Source of the DNA: an uncultured Pseudogracilibacillus sp.
GTDB lineage: Bacteria; Bacillota; Bacilli; Bacillales; Amphibacillaceae
Length of the DNA: 64,000 nucleotides
Assembly (NCBI GenBank): GCA_937960785.1
Contig: CALGOZ010000031.1
Location: 1-64,000, forward strand
Direction of reading: 5' to 3'
A program made the position numbers and the translations under genes. Each line of letters starts with the position of its first letter. Position 1 is the stretch's first letter. Under the pieces are notes generated by a model that was not told where the DNA came from, did no database searches, and saw only the letters and a program-made list of their open reading frames with translations. Positions 1-9,843 of the stretch are shown here, piece after piece.

Positions 1-1242
1 TTCTAATTCTGTTGAATAAATATTTTCACCACCGCTAATAATCATATCTTTTAATCTATCGACTACATATAAAAATCCGTCCTTATCAACCATGCCTAAA
101 TCACCTGTTCGATAGATTCTATTAGAGAGTACTTTTTCTGTCTCTTTTTTATTTCTCCAATAGCCTTTAAAAACTTGCGGTCCGTGACAAACAATTTCTC
201 CTACCTGGTTTGCACCTAACTTTTCGCCCGTCTCAGGATTAACAATTTCAACTTTTCCATGAAACACCGTTTTACCCATTGATTTTATTTTTGTTTCGTC
301 CATAGTTTTTTTCCAAAAAGAGACTGCACCACTATATTCGGTAATTCCGTACACTTGTTGGACTGGAATGTTAAGAGCATCGTAAGCTTCAATTAAAGTT
401 GGAGGTACAGGTGAAGCTCCACAAGTAACATTCCTTAAGGATGAATAGTCCGGTTTTACCTTATCGAATACTTTAAACATAAATTGTAGCATTGCAGGAA
501 TTGTCATCATAGTCGTGATTCTCTCTTTTTCAATTGTTTGCCAAACAGCAACTGGATCAAAATCCGGCATCAAAACAGCTGTACTACCATTGTGAACGTT
601 AGTAATAATAGGTGCAAATCCTCCAATATGGAAAAATGGTGCAACTGAAAGGAAACGGTCGCCAGCCCACCAATCAATTACATGGGACATACCAATAGAT
701 GCAGCTAATAAATTTGTATGAGTGATCATCGCTCCTTTAGGTTTTCCAGTCGTCCCCGATGTATACATTATTAATGCTGTATCGTCCCCTTCTGCTTCAA
801 GAGTAGGCTCTTCTGTAGAAAAAGAATTGAAAACATTATCAAAGTTATCATTTCCTGATTGTAACGTGTCAATTGGAAAGCCTTCTTTTACTTGCTCTAT
901 AACTTTTTCAAAAACATCATCGTAAATTAAAAGAGATGGTTGTGAATTGGACAATATATACGTAATTTCATTTGGCTTTAATCGCCAATTTATTGGAACT
1001 GTGATAATACCTAGCTTAACTGCAGCAAAAAACACTGTTATAAAATCCTCATTATTTTTAGCTAAAAGAGCTACTCTATCTCCTTTCTTTAAATTTTTTT
1101 CTTTTAAATAATGAGCAAATTTATTTGCTCTTTCATTCATTTCTTTAAAAGTATATCTCTTCCTTCCAATATAACCTTCAACATCGGGCATTATAAAGGC
1201 TCGGTGGCTAAGCAACTCTCCAATATTTATTGATAACATCAT
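1..1242 (-). CDS. Acyl-CoA synthetase (AMP-binding enzyme), 3' end beyond window
   Basis: Adenylate-forming acyl-CoA ligase, which activates a carboxylic or fatty acid to its CoA thioester through an acyl-adenylate. The frame is open from the start codon to base 1, so the C-terminus lies outside the window. The P-loop MYTSGTTGKPKGA falls near residue 155, a YGITE motif near residue 300 and YRTGDLG further on, the usual A3, A5 and A7-like motifs of the family in order. ATG at 1242 is preceded by AAGGATGG; the second codon is also ATG. It starts 11 bp after the stop of the upstream acyl-CoA dehydrogenase gene, so the two probably form one transcript for degradation or modification of an unidentified acyl substrate. 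The family is certain, the substrate is not. Confidence 0.93.
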   Translation of the reverse strand, partial: MMLSINIGELLSHRAFIMPDVEGYIGRKRYTFKEMNERANKFAHYLKEKNLKKGDRVALLAKNNEDFITVFFAAVKLGIITVPINWRLKPNEITYILSNSQPSLLIYDDVFEKVIEQVKEGFPIDTLQSGNDNFDNVFNSFSTEEPTLEAEGDDTALIMYTSGTTGKPKGAMITHTNLLAASIGMSHVIDWWAGDRFLSVAPFFHIGGFAPIITNVHNGSTAVLMPDFDPVAVWQTIEKERITTMMTIPAMLQFMFKVFDKVKPDYSSLRNVTCGASPVPPTLIEAYDALNIPVQQVYGITEYSGAVSFWKKTMDETKIKSMGKTVFHGKVEIVNPETGEKLGANQVGEIVCHGPQVFKGYWRNKKETEKVLSNRIYRTGDLGMVDKDGFLYVVDRLKDMIISGGENIYSTELE

Positions 1243-1253
1243 TTTCACCATCC

Positions 1254-2906
1254 TTATGATAATTGTTTTTCAAAGGAATATTGCTTAACAATTGGAGCAT
1301 CACCTACTTCTTTTAACGCTTGTTTTTGATAGATATAACATAATTCATCACAAAAGCGCTCCCATCGTTTTGCATCTTCAATTGTTTGCGTAGTAGGTTC
1401 ACCGTGTAAATTTATTGTTAATAACGACTCAATTTCTTTTTCAAAAACTTGTACAGTTTTCTCATCTACTCCTTGAAGGAGATCTCTAATAAACTGTTTA
1501 GGATTATACCACTTAGATACACGTAGAATATCTCGATGAATTTGTGATAAAAGGACATTTTTTGGACCTTCCCACAATTCATTTACCATCGAATCTCTGA
1601 ATAAACGAGGTAATGAGCTGAAGTCCTCTATTACACCATTTCCACCAAATATAGAAATAGCAGTACGGATTGTTTCTACGGTATCTTGAGCTGCTTTAAT
1701 TTTTTGGAGCAAAATTAATTCGCGTAATACGAACTGTCGTTTCTTCTCTTCTTCTGACAGTTTTTTTCTATACCAATCTTTTTGTTTAAAATATTCATTA
1801 TATATTTTAAAAAGACCGGCTGTAGTTCTCTTTGCAGTTTCTTCTATATCTACAAGTTGAGCTTTAGCTAAGGGAAATTGTTCAATCGTTCTACCAAATA
1901 CTTCTCGAAACTGACTGTATTGAAGCGCTTCTCTTACGGCACGAAGCATAAATGCACTACTTGATGCCCCGATATCGAGTCGAGATTTTGTTAACACAAT
2001 TCCCACTGCAATTGCAACACCGCGTTCAATTGAACCAATTTGATACGCTTTTGCACCTTCAAATATAACCTCAGCTGATGGTAATTCACTTGTACCTAAC
2101 TTCCACTTAAGACGATTGATAATATAATTGTTTTTTTCTTTACGTTCGCGAGTTTTCCATAAAGGTACGATAAACGTAGCGACATGTTCTGTATTTTCGA
2201 CTCGAGCAGTAACAACTGCATAATCAGCGTGAATTGCCGAACAGAAAAACTTACTTCCATACAAAAAGAAAGTATTTTCTTCTCTTCCTTTAACTGCTTT
2301 CAATACATTAGCAGGAATATTTGAACCACCTTGAATTTCGGTCATAAATTGAGCGCCAATACCGTAATCGCCATTAATCCCTTCAGTTAAGTGCTGTAAT
2401 ATTTCTTTTAAAGAATCATTCAACTCATCTTTATATAATCGTAAAAGATCTACTAAACCATCAGTACAAGCAATTGGACACATCATACCCGCTTCACCGT
2501 TATGATGCATAATAAATCGTTTTACAACTTGTTCCCAATCAGATGTTTCTTTTGAAAATAAAGCTTCTTTAAATATCTCTTGCTCCATTAGCAGTTGTTC
2601 GTTAGCTCTTATAATCTTGTCAGTTCTTCTGTTATAAGGATTATAATGTTCAATCTTAGGATGGTTTTTCTCCTTCGCCATCTCGTTAGCGATTTTACGA
2701 TATTTAAAAGAAGAAGTTTCTGACAACGCTTTCATTTTGGGGTAAAATTTATCCCATTCATCAGTGACATAATGTTTTACTACTCGTTGCAAAAAATGGT
2801 TGTCTGAAAAGTCATTGTATGAATCACGAACTTGTAGAAATGGTTCAAAACTATATTTATTTTCTAGCAAATGAATCCCTCTTTCATATGGTGTTATTTT
2901 TATCAT
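1254..2906 (-). CDS. Acyl-CoA dehydrogenase, AidB-like
   Basis: FAD-dependent acyl-CoA dehydrogenase of about 550 residues, longer than the usual 380 and in the size class of AidB. Family features are FMTEIQGGSNIPAN in the middle (FAD/substrate-binding segment) and near the C-terminus FGGNGVIEDFSSLPRLFRDS followed by ELWEGPKNVL. I place the start at ATG 2906, behind AAAGAGAG. A TTG eight codons upstream is open but has no ribosome binding site. The gene lies directly upstream of the acyl-CoA synthetase, which supports a role in acyl-CoA metabolism over the DNA-repair role named for E. coli AidB. Substrate unknown. Confidence 0.9.
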   Translation of the reverse strand: MIKITPYERGIHLLENKYSFEPFLQVRDSYNDFSDNHFLQRVVKHYVTDEWDKFYPKMKALSETSSFKYRKIANEMAKEKNHPKIEHYNPYNRRTDKIIRANEQLLMEQEIFKEALFSKETSDWEQVVKRFIMHHNGEAGMMCPIACTDGLVDLLRLYKDELNDSLKEILQHLTEGINGDYGIGAQFMTEIQGGSNIPANVLKAVKGREENTFFLYGSKFFCSAIHADYAVVTARVENTEHVATFIVPLWKTRERKEKNNYIINRLKWKLGTSELPSAEVIFEGAKAYQIGSIERGVAIAVGIVLTKSRLDIGASSSAFMLRAVREALQYSQFREVFGRTIEQFPLAKAQLVDIEETAKRTTAGLFKIYNEYFKQKDWYRKKLSEEEKKRQFVLRELILLQKIKAAQDTVETIRTAISIFGGNGVIEDFSSLPRLFRDSMVNELWEGPKNVLLSQIHRDILRVSKWYNPKQFIRDLLQGVDEKTVQVFEKEIESLLTINLHGEPTTQTIEDAKRWERFCDELCYIYQKQALKEVGDAPIVKQYSFEKQLS

Positions 2907-3063
2907 AATTGATTTATCTCTCTTTGTCAACGTTGTATTTTTTAGTGAACATTGTTTACTGAGGTTTATAAAGAACTGTATATCTGGATAAAAACAATTT
3001 TAAAAATTATATGGTAAAATACGTGTATAGTCGTTTATAATGTGAGTAAGGAGTTATTGTTGT

Positions 3064-3984
3064 ATGGAAATTACGTTTTTAGGAACAGGAGCAGGTATGC
3101 CTTCAAAGGAACGGAATGTCTCTGCTCTTGTGTTAAATTTACTACATGAGATTAATGAATTGTGGCTTTTTGATTGTGGGGAGGCTACACAGCATCAAAT
3201 TTTAAAAACTACTTTAAAACCACGCAAAATTACGAAAATCTTTATTACTCATTTACATGGAGACCATATCTTCGGTTTACCAGGTTTACTTAGTAGTCGT
3301 TCTTTTTTAGATGGTGATGAACGAGTCACTATTTATGGTCCTAAGGGTATTAAACAATTTGTTGAGACAAGTTTACACATTAGTAAGACACATCTAACTT
3401 ATCCCCTTGAATTTGTTGAGCTAGAGGAAGAGGGAATCGTTTTTGAAAATGAACGATTCATCATTCATAATAAAATATTAGATCATAATATTTTGAGTTT
3501 TGGTTATCGAGTTACTGAAAAAGATCAGTTAGGTGAATTGCTCGTTGATAAATTAATCGCTCTTGGCGTAAAGCCTGGTCCAATTTATAAGACAATTAAA
3601 GAAAATGAACAAACAACGTTGGAAGATGGTACTGTAATTAATCGAAAGGACGTACTTGGACCACCGAAAAAGGGTAAAGTAATATCAATCTTCGGCGATA
3701 CGCGATATAAACAAGCTTATGCTTCTTTTATTCAAGGTTCAGATCTCCTCGTACATGAAGCGACTTTTGATCGAACAAAACGAGATTTAGCCCGGCAATA
3801 TTATCATACAACTGCTTATGATGCCGCTAAATTAGCAAAGGAAGCAAAAGTTAAACAGCTCATTTTAACGCATATTTCTTCTCGGTATCAGTACGATGGT
3901 GTGAAACAGTTATTAAAAGAAGCGCAATCGATTTTTAAATCGACAAAGATTGCTAATGACTTATACACATTCTCGTTAAAATAA
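3064..3984 (+). CDS. rnz: Ribonuclease Z
   Basis: Metallo-beta-lactamase-fold endonuclease that matures tRNA 3' ends. The zinc-binding motif HLHGDH is at residues 63-68, followed by the family-typical IFGLPGLL. Further ligands fit at HNILSFGYR, GDTRYKQAY and ILTHISSRY. At 306 residues it has the length of the short bacterial RNase Z and corresponds to B. subtilis YqjK. The start is ATG 3064 behind AAGGAG. A TATAAT-like box at 3036-3041 may be its promoter, but I see no convincing -35. The following aldehyde dehydrogenase gene starts 17 bp after the stop. Confidence 0.95.
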   Translation: MEITFLGTGAGMPSKERNVSALVLNLLHEINELWLFDCGEATQHQILKTTLKPRKITKIFITHLHGDHIFGLPGLLSSRSFLDGDERVTIYGPKGIKQFVETSLHISKTHLTYPLEFVELEEEGIVFENERFIIHNKILDHNILSFGYRVTEKDQLGELLVDKLIALGVKPGPIYKTIKENEQTTLEDGTVINRKDVLGPPKKGKVISIFGDTRYKQAYASFIQGSDLLVHEATFDRTKRDLARQYYHTTAYDAAKLAKEAKVKQLILTHISSRYQYDGVKQLLKEAQSIFKSTKIANDLYTFSLK

Positions 3985-4001
3985 AAAGGAGATGATATGA
4001 A

Positions 4002-5363
4002 ATGCAGGAAATCGTCAACAAACAGCGAACGTATTACTTTAGTGGTGCAACTCGACCTTATGCTTTCCGTGTTGAACAATTAAAAAAATTACAAAACATG
4101 TTGAAAACATACGAAAAAGACATTTATCGTGCTTTAAAGGCTGACTTGAATAAATCAAAACATGAAGCAATTACAACTGAGTTAGGCGTTCTCCATACTG
4201 AAATCGATTTTGCTTTAAAACATTTAAAAGACTGGATGGAAGATGAAGAAGTACCGGCTCCCCTTACCCATAAAGGATCCAATAGCTACATTACGTATGA
4301 ACCGTACGGTGTGACGTTAGTTATTGCGCCGTGGAACTATCCACTTCAATTAGCGCTCGCCCCGGTAATTGGTGCTTTAGCTGCAGGAAACACAGTGGTA
4401 TTAAAGCCTTCGGAAATTTCTGTTCACACATCGAACTTACTAAATAAAATGATTAGCGCAACATTTGAACCTGAAATTTGCACTGTTGTTGAAGGTGCAG
4501 TAGAAGAGACAAATGCTCTTTTAGAACAGCGTTTCGATTATATTTTCTTTACTGGAAGCACCCATATTGGAAAAATTATTATGGAAAAGGCAAGTAAACA
4601 TCTGACACCGGTGACATTAGAACTCGGTGGTAAAAGCCCTACCATCGTCGATGAAGATTGTAATATTTCTTTATCTGCAAAACGTATTGTCTGGGGTAAG
4701 TATACAAACGCAGGACAAACGTGTGTTGCGCCAGACTACGTCTATGTCCATGAAAAAATATATATGAAGTTTTTACGGGCATTAAAGCGTCAAATTCACC
4801 GTCTCTATGGAAAGCGACCATTAAATAATAAAGATTACGGTCGTATTATCAATAAAAAACACTTCGATAGACTTACGAAGTTATTAGAAGATGCAAAGAT
4901 TTATCACGGTGGTGAAGTAAGTAAAGAAAATTTAACAATTGAACCGACAATCGTAACTGATATTACGTGGAACGACCCGGTGATGCAGGAAGAGATCTTC
5001 GGTCCGATTTTACCGGTACTTTCTTATTCGAATATCGATGAGGTTATTTTAAAAGTCCAAGAAAATGACAAACCTTTAGCTTTATACTACTTCGGAAATA
5101 ATAAAGAAAACGAAGAGAAAGTACTTACGTCAATACCATTTGGTGGCGGTTGTGTAAACGACACGCTCTATCATTTAGCTACACCGTATTTACCGTTTGG
5201 CGGTGTCGGCCCAAGTGGAATCGGTGCTTATCATGGGAAGTATAGTTTTGAAACTTTCTCCCACCGGAAGAGCATTTTAAAACAAACGACTCTCTTTGAC
5301 AATCCGGTTCGTTATCCAGGAGGCAGAATTAAGCAATCATTAGCAAAGTCGTTCTTAATGTAA
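4002..5363 (+). CDS. Aldehyde dehydrogenase family protein, class 3 type
   Basis: NAD(P)-dependent aldehyde dehydrogenase of 453 residues, the short class 3/YwdH-like type that oxidises fatty and aromatic aldehydes. APWNYP is at 109-114, the general base Glu207 sits in LELGGKSP, and the catalytic nucleophile Cys241 sits in NAGQTCVAPD. It also has the late motif EEIFGPILPV. The start is ATG behind AAAAGGAG. It follows rnz by 17 bp and is probably co-transcribed with it; the pair ends in a terminator at 5381. Substrate range cannot be told from sequence. Confidence 0.93.
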   Translation: MQEIVNKQRTYYFSGATRPYAFRVEQLKKLQNMLKTYEKDIYRALKADLNKSKHEAITTELGVLHTEIDFALKHLKDWMEDEEVPAPLTHKGSNSYITYEPYGVTLVIAPWNYPLQLALAPVIGALAAGNTVVLKPSEISVHTSNLLNKMISATFEPEICTVVEGAVEETNALLEQRFDYIFFTGSTHIGKIIMEKASKHLTPVTLELGGKSPTIVDEDCNISLSAKRIVWGKYTNAGQTCVAPDYVYVHEKIYMKFLRALKRQIHRLYGKRPLNNKDYGRIINKKHFDRLTKLLEDAKIYHGGEVSKENLTIEPTIVTDITWNDPVMQEEIFGPILPVLSYSNIDEVILKVQENDKPLALYYFGNNKENEEKVLTSIPFGGGCVNDTLYHLATPYLPFGGVGPSGIGAYHGKYSFETFSHRKSILKQTTLFDNPVRYPGGRIKQSLAKSFLM

Positions 5364-5380
5364 TATTAGTAATAAAATTT

Positions 5381-5410
5381 CCGGGTCGAGCGCTTTATAA
5401 CTCAACCCGG
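5381..5410. terminator. Intrinsic terminator between convergent genes
   Basis: An inverted repeat with arms CCGGGT and ACCCGG, extended by GAG/CTC, is followed by ATTTTATTTT on the plus strand and by AAAATTTT-type runs on the other. It lies between the stops of the aldehyde dehydrogenase gene and the convergent polymerase gene. Confidence 0.8.
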
Positions 5411-5413
5411 ATT

Positions 5414-6673
5414 TTATTTTTCATCTATTTCTTTATAATCATCTAAAAAGTCCTTTTGAAAGCTTGTTCGATAGAGCTTTTCCTCATTTATGTCATCTAT
5501 TTTTTCTTCATCATCTAATTGAACAAACGGATTGCTTCCGTATTTTTCCTTTAGCTTTTCGATTGTTTTTTCGATTTGAAGCTCTTTTTTCCGTTCTTTG
5601 TAAGTAAATAAATCTAATTGTTCTACGACATGTTTAGCCTCGAGTAGATCTTGAACTGTCACGCCTAATAACCGGACTGGCTTTTTGGTCCAATGAGTAT
5701 CGAGTAAATGAAGTATTACTGGTAAAATTTCTTCTTTCCGTTGAATATACTCTGGTAACTTTTTGCTTCGGGTTACGGTTTCGCGATTTTCATAACGAAT
5801 CATCAGTTGAACCGATTTTCCTTTAAGTTTTCGCCGGATCAATCGTTCTTCAACTCGTTCTGTTAATCTAGCTAGTACACTTTTTATTTTATCTATGTCT
5901 GCCGTATCAAATCGAAGCGTCGTTGAGTTTCCAATACTTTTAAAGTCGTGAACGGAGTCGGGGTCGACTTTACGAGGGTCGATACCGTTTGCCCTTTGAA
6001 TTAATCGTTCGCCATTTATCCCAAGCAATTGCGATAATACATATACATCTGCCTTTGCAAGCTCTCCGATAGTATTTATATTTAATTCGCGCATTTTTTC
6101 TGCTGTTTTCTTACCGACGCCGTACATTTTTTCAATGGGCAGAGGCCATAATTTTTTTGGCAGATCTCTTTTGCGGAGAATCGTTATTCCGAGAGGTTTT
6201 TTCATATCTGAGGCCGTTTTTGCTAAAAATTTATTCGGTCCAATTCCGATACTACAAGGTATGTCTAACTCATTTAGTAAAGCTTGTTGTACATCTTTAG
6301 CTAATTGAGCAGGATGAGTTGGATGATCGGTTACATCCATATAACCTTCATCAATTGATACGGGTTCAATCATCGGTGTGAATTCGGAGAGACGTTTGAA
6401 AATTTTTGCAGACATTTCCCGATATAAAGGAAAGTTAGGACGAATGACAATTAGTTCTGGACAGAGTTTTTTTGCTTCCCAAACGGGCATTGTTGTTTTG
6501 ACACCGTGGGCTCTTGCTTCATAACTACTCGTCACGATAATCCCACGACGTTCTTGAGGATTTCCCGCTATTGCGACCGGCTTTCCTTTTAATCTAGGAT
6601 TATGAGCCATTTCTACAGAAGCGTAAAAGCTATTCATATCGACATGAAAAATAATGTTTACTCTTTTTTTCAT
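5414..6673 (-). CDS. dinB: DNA polymerase IV (Y-family translesion polymerase)
   Basis: Error-prone Y-family polymerase that bypasses damaged template bases. The palm motifs are clear: FHVDMNSFYASVE near residues 9-21 (metal ligand Asp12) and SIDEGYMD at 107-113 (Asp108-Glu109). They are followed by the helix-hairpin-helix segment MYGVGKKTAEKM and the little-finger domain. The C-terminal QLDLF at about residue 369 looks like a beta-clamp binding peptide. At 419 residues it matches B. subtilis PolY1/YqjH, which occupies the same position in gene order. ATG start behind TTGAGGA. Confidence 0.95.
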   Translation of the reverse strand: MKKRVNIIFHVDMNSFYASVEMAHNPRLKGKPVAIAGNPQERRGIIVTSSYEARAHGVKTTMPVWEAKKLCPELIVIRPNFPLYREMSAKIFKRLSEFTPMIEPVSIDEGYMDVTDHPTHPAQLAKDVQQALLNELDIPCSIGIGPNKFLAKTASDMKKPLGITILRKRDLPKKLWPLPIEKMYGVGKKTAEKMRELNINTIGELAKADVYVLSQLLGINGERLIQRANGIDPRKVDPDSVHDFKSIGNSTTLRFDTADIDKIKSVLARLTERVEERLIRRKLKGKSVQLMIRYENRETVTRSKKLPEYIQRKEEILPVILHLLDTHWTKKPVRLLGVTVQDLLEAKHVVEQLDLFTYKERKKELQIEKTIEKLKEKYGSNPFVQLDDEEKIDDINEEKLYRTSFQKDFLDDYKEIDEK

Positions 6674-6712
6674 TCGTCCTCAATCCTTCTACTCTTTTCC
6701 TATATAAGTTAT

Positions 6713-7837
6713 TTATTTAAAAGCTAGTTTAACAATTTCTACGACTAGTTTCGTTAAACGAACGAGCTCTTCTTCAGAAATTCGCTCTTTTGTCGTATGG
6801 ATTTCTTCATAACCGACTGATAAGTTAGCCGTTGGTAAATTGAAGGAGTTAAAGATATTTGCATCGCTTCCTCCCCCACTTGTTAGAAGTTCGGAAGTTA
6901 ATTGTAAGTTATGAGCAGCTTGTTGAGCAATTTGGACTACTTCCTCATTTTCTTGCAATTTATATCCCGGGTATGCCTCGATTAGTTTTAGGTCCGTTTT
7001 TGCACCGAACTTTTCAGCTGTTGTTTCAAAGTGGTTCGTAATGTGAGCAATGATGTCATCGAGTTTTTTCTTTTCTAAGGAACGCGCTTCTCCTTCAATT
7101 TCTACATATTCAGTTACGATGTTTGTTGCTTCTTTTTTACCACCTTTAAAGTAGCTAATGTTGGCGGTTGTTTCTTCATCAATTCTACCAAGTTTCATTT
7201 TTGATATTGCTTTTGCTGCAGTTGTAATCGCAGAGATTCCCTTTTCTGGTTCTACACCAGCATGGGCAGACTTTCCGTAAATAGTGACGTGAAATTTTGA
7301 TTGATAAGGCGCTCGTACGACAAGATTTCCAACAGCTCCGTCGCTATCGAGAACATAGCCAAAGTCAGCTTTCACAAGGGAACGATCGAGCGCTTTTGCT
7401 CCATTTAATCCCGCTTCTTCTCCAACTGTTATGATAAACTGAATGTCACCATGGGGAAGATTTTGTTCTTTTAAAATATGAATTAATTCAAAGAAAACAG
7501 CAATCCCTGCTTTATCATCGGCTCCTAAAATTGTCGTACCATCCGATGTAATATAGCCATCTTTACGATGTGGCTTTACATTTTTTCCTGGTGTGACAGT
7601 ATCCATATGGGAAGAGAAAAAGATAGTACGAGAATGAGGATCCGTACCTTTCAGTGTACAAATTAAATTGTTTGCTCCGTGATCAGTTTTTTCCTTTGCT
7701 TGATCTTCCTCGACTTCTACGTCTAATGCGGTCAGTTCATCTTTTAAATAAGTTGCGATAGCTCCTTCATGTTTAGTTTCTGAATCAATTTTTACAAGTT
7801 CAATAAATCGTTCGATTAGTCGTTCTTTGTTTACCAT
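6713..7837 (-). CDS. M20 family tripeptidase-like peptidase (PepT-like, YqjE)
   Basis: Zinc-dependent M20/M42-type aminopeptidase related to peptidase T. Metal-ligand segments are visible in order: FSSHMDTVTPG, GADDKAGIA, VGEEAGLNGAKAL, YVLDSDG and a late TSGGGSDANIFN. At 374 residues it fits B. subtilis YqjE, which also lies next to yqjD. The start is ATG behind GGAGAATGAGGG. It is the 3'-most gene of a unit beginning with the epimerase, 21 bp after the carboxyltransferase gene. A link to that pathway is not evident, so it may simply be co-transcribed. Confidence 0.9.
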   Translation of the reverse strand: MVNKERLIERFIELVKIDSETKHEGAIATYLKDELTALDVEVEEDQAKEKTDHGANNLICTLKGTDPHSRTIFFSSHMDTVTPGKNVKPHRKDGYITSDGTTILGADDKAGIAVFFELIHILKEQNLPHGDIQFIITVGEEAGLNGAKALDRSLVKADFGYVLDSDGAVGNLVVRAPYQSKFHVTIYGKSAHAGVEPEKGISAITTAAKAISKMKLGRIDEETTANISYFKGGKKEATNIVTEYVEIEGEARSLEKKKLDDIIAHITNHFETTAEKFGAKTDLKLIEAYPGYKLQENEEVVQIAQQAAHNLQLTSELLTSGGGSDANIFNSFNLPTANLSVGYEEIHTTKERISEEELVRLTKLVVEIVKLAFK

Positions 7838-7858
7838 TCCCTCATTCTCCTATCTTTT

Positions 7859-9412
7859 TTATAGTGGTATGTTTCCGTGCTTTTTCTCCGGTCGTTTTTC
7901 ATCTTTATTCTCTAGCATTTCTAATGATTGGACTAGCTTTAATCGTGTATCTCTTGGGTCGATCACGTCATCGACGATTCCCAATCCTGCTGCAACATAT
8001 GGGTTTGCAAATTTTTCTTTATATTCTTCGATTTTTTCCTGGCGAGTTTGTTCCGGATTATCACTTTCTTGAATTTCGCGGGCAAAAATAATGTTCGCTG
8101 CACCTTCAGGTCCCATAACGGCAATTTCTGCATTTGGCCATGCAAAGACAAGATCCGCCCCAATTGCCTTACTATTCAACGCTACATAAGCGCCTCCGAA
8201 AGCTTTACGGACGATAACGGTAATTTTCGGTACTGTCGCTTCGGAATAAGCATACAATATTTTTGCGCCGTGTCGAATAATTCCGCCATGTTCTTGTTGG
8301 ATTCCTGGGAAAAATCCTGGAATGTCTTCAAATGTAATAATCGGAACATTAAAGGCATCACAGAATCGGATAAAGCGAGCGGCTTTATCACTTGAGTCGA
8401 TATCAATTCCACCAGCCATATAGCGGGGTTGGTTCGCCACAAGGCCTACGGAACGACCATTAATTCGGGCAAAACCGACGATAATGTTTTTCGCAAAATC
8501 TTTATGAAGTTCTAAGAAGCTTCCTTCATCGACAACTTCGTTAATTACTTTTTTCATATCGTAAGGTCTCGTCGTATCATAAGGTACAATTTCGGGTAAA
8601 TCGACACGGTAATGATCATCTTCTTTAGTATAAGGAATAATTTCCGGTTTTTCTTTATTGCTCGATGGCAAATAACTTAACAGTTTCTTTACTAAATCTA
8701 GGGCTTCCTCTTCGTCCTTAGCACTAAAGTGGGCGTTACCACTTTTAGTATTATGTACTTTCGCTCCACCGAGATCTTCGTCGGTAATTTTTTCACCAGT
8801 TACCGTTTCTATCACTTTTGGTCCTGTTATAAACATTTTTGATGTTTTTTCTACCATAATAATAACATCAGTAATTGCGGGTGAATAAACTGCTCCACCG
8901 GCGCTTGGTCCCATAATGACAGAGATTTGTGGTATCACACCCGAATAAATAGAGTTCCGATAAAAGATTTCTCCATAACCGTCCAAGGAAGCGACACCTT
9001 CTTGGATACGAGCCCCACCTGAATCATTTAGTCCAATAAAAGGTGTGCCATTTTTCGCTGCTAAGTCCATGACGTGGGCGATTTTTTTCGCATGCATTTC
9101 ACCGAGGGCTCCTCCAAAAACCGTAAAATCTTGAGCGAAAAGGTATACCGGTCGCCCGTTGATTTTTCCATAACCGGTGACGACTCCTTCACCATGGGCT
9201 TCAACTTTATCCATTCCAAAATCCGTAGTACGATGTTCCATAAATGGATTTAATTCAACGAACGTACCTTCATCGAGCAAGTAATCGATTCGTTCGCGAG
9301 CTGTTTGCTTTCCACGGGCATGTTGTTGATCTATTCTTTCATCTCCACCACCGAGTTCGACTTTTCTTCTACGATCGTATAAGTCATCTATTGCATCATA
9401 AATGTTTTCCAT
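7859..9412 (-). CDS. mmdA: Acyl-CoA carboxylase beta subunit / methylmalonyl-CoA carboxyltransferase
   Basis: Carboxyltransferase subunit of 517 residues with the two crotonase-like halves typical of propionyl-CoA carboxylase beta and methylmalonyl-CoA decarboxylase alpha. Oxyanion-hole glycine motifs appear as LNDSGGARIQEG and MGPSAGGAVYSPA in the first half. ITFEDIPGFFPG and KAFGGAYVALNSK are in the second. Its ATG overlaps the TAA of the epimerase gene (TAATG), implying translational coupling. Together they would handle methylmalonyl-CoA, B. subtilis YqjD/YqjC being the counterparts. No dedicated biotin carrier or carboxylase subunit lies next to it. Whether it carboxylates or decarboxylates is unresolved. 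Confidence 0.9.
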   Translation of the reverse strand: MENIYDAIDDLYDRRRKVELGGGDERIDQQHARGKQTARERIDYLLDEGTFVELNPFMEHRTTDFGMDKVEAHGEGVVTGYGKINGRPVYLFAQDFTVFGGALGEMHAKKIAHVMDLAAKNGTPFIGLNDSGGARIQEGVASLDGYGEIFYRNSIYSGVIPQISVIMGPSAGGAVYSPAITDVIIMVEKTSKMFITGPKVIETVTGEKITDEDLGGAKVHNTKSGNAHFSAKDEEEALDLVKKLLSYLPSSNKEKPEIIPYTKEDDHYRVDLPEIVPYDTTRPYDMKKVINEVVDEGSFLELHKDFAKNIIVGFARINGRSVGLVANQPRYMAGGIDIDSSDKAARFIRFCDAFNVPIITFEDIPGFFPGIQQEHGGIIRHGAKILYAYSEATVPKITVIVRKAFGGAYVALNSKAIGADLVFAWPNAEIAVMGPEGAANIIFAREIQESDNPEQTRQEKIEEYKEKFANPYVAAGLGIVDDVIDPRDTRLKLVQSLEMLENKDEKRPEKKHGNIPL

Positions 9413-9843
9413 TAGTCGTCACTTCCTTCATGTTCACATAATTCGTATAACACACCATGGGTTGATTTCGGATGTAAAAAGGCAATTTTACTATTGTTAG
9501 CGCCTTCTTTTGCTATTTCGTTAATAAGATGAATTCCATCATTTTTTAATTTTTCCAATCGCTTTTCAATATTGTTTACTTCTAAAGCGATATGGTGAAT
9601 TCCTTCGCCTTTTTTGTCTAAGAAACTTTTAATCGGTGAGGATGCACTTATGGGTTCTAGTAATTCAAGCATCGATTCACCAATTTGTAAAAAAGCTACC
9701 TTTACTTGTTCACTTTGTACTTCTTCGACCCCTTTTAACTCTAGCCCTAACTGCTCTGTATAAAAAGGTATCGTTCGATCGATATCGTGTACCGCGATAC
9801 CGATATGGGCTATTTTTTTCGGGCCTCTAGTAATTTCACTCAT
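9412..9843 (-). CDS. mce: Methylmalonyl-CoA epimerase (VOC fold)
   Basis: Metal-dependent vicinal-oxygen-chelate enzyme that interconverts (R)- and (S)-methylmalonyl-CoA. KIAHIGIAVHDIDRTIPFYT opens the first beta-alpha-beta module, and GEGIHHIALEVNNIE the second, with conserved His and Glu ligands (ELLEP, HHIALEV, LYELCE). I chose ATG 9843 because AGGAGG sits at the right distance before it. A GTG 12 codons upstream is open but lacks a binding site. It is first in the mce-mmdA-peptidase unit and corresponds to B. subtilis YqjC. Confidence 0.92.
   Translation of the reverse strand: MSEITRGPKKIAHIGIAVHDIDRTIPFYTEQLGLELKGVEEVQSEQVKVAFLQIGESMLELLEPISASSPIKSFLDKKGEGIHHIALEVNNIEKRLEKLKNDGIHLINEIAKEGANNSKIAFLHPKSTHGVLYELCEHEGSDD

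Noticed and set aside
8048..8442. Open frames of 86 to 115 codons on both strands inside the carboxyltransferase gene
   Set aside because: They lie wholly within mmdA, which has clear family motifs and coupling; these are shadows.
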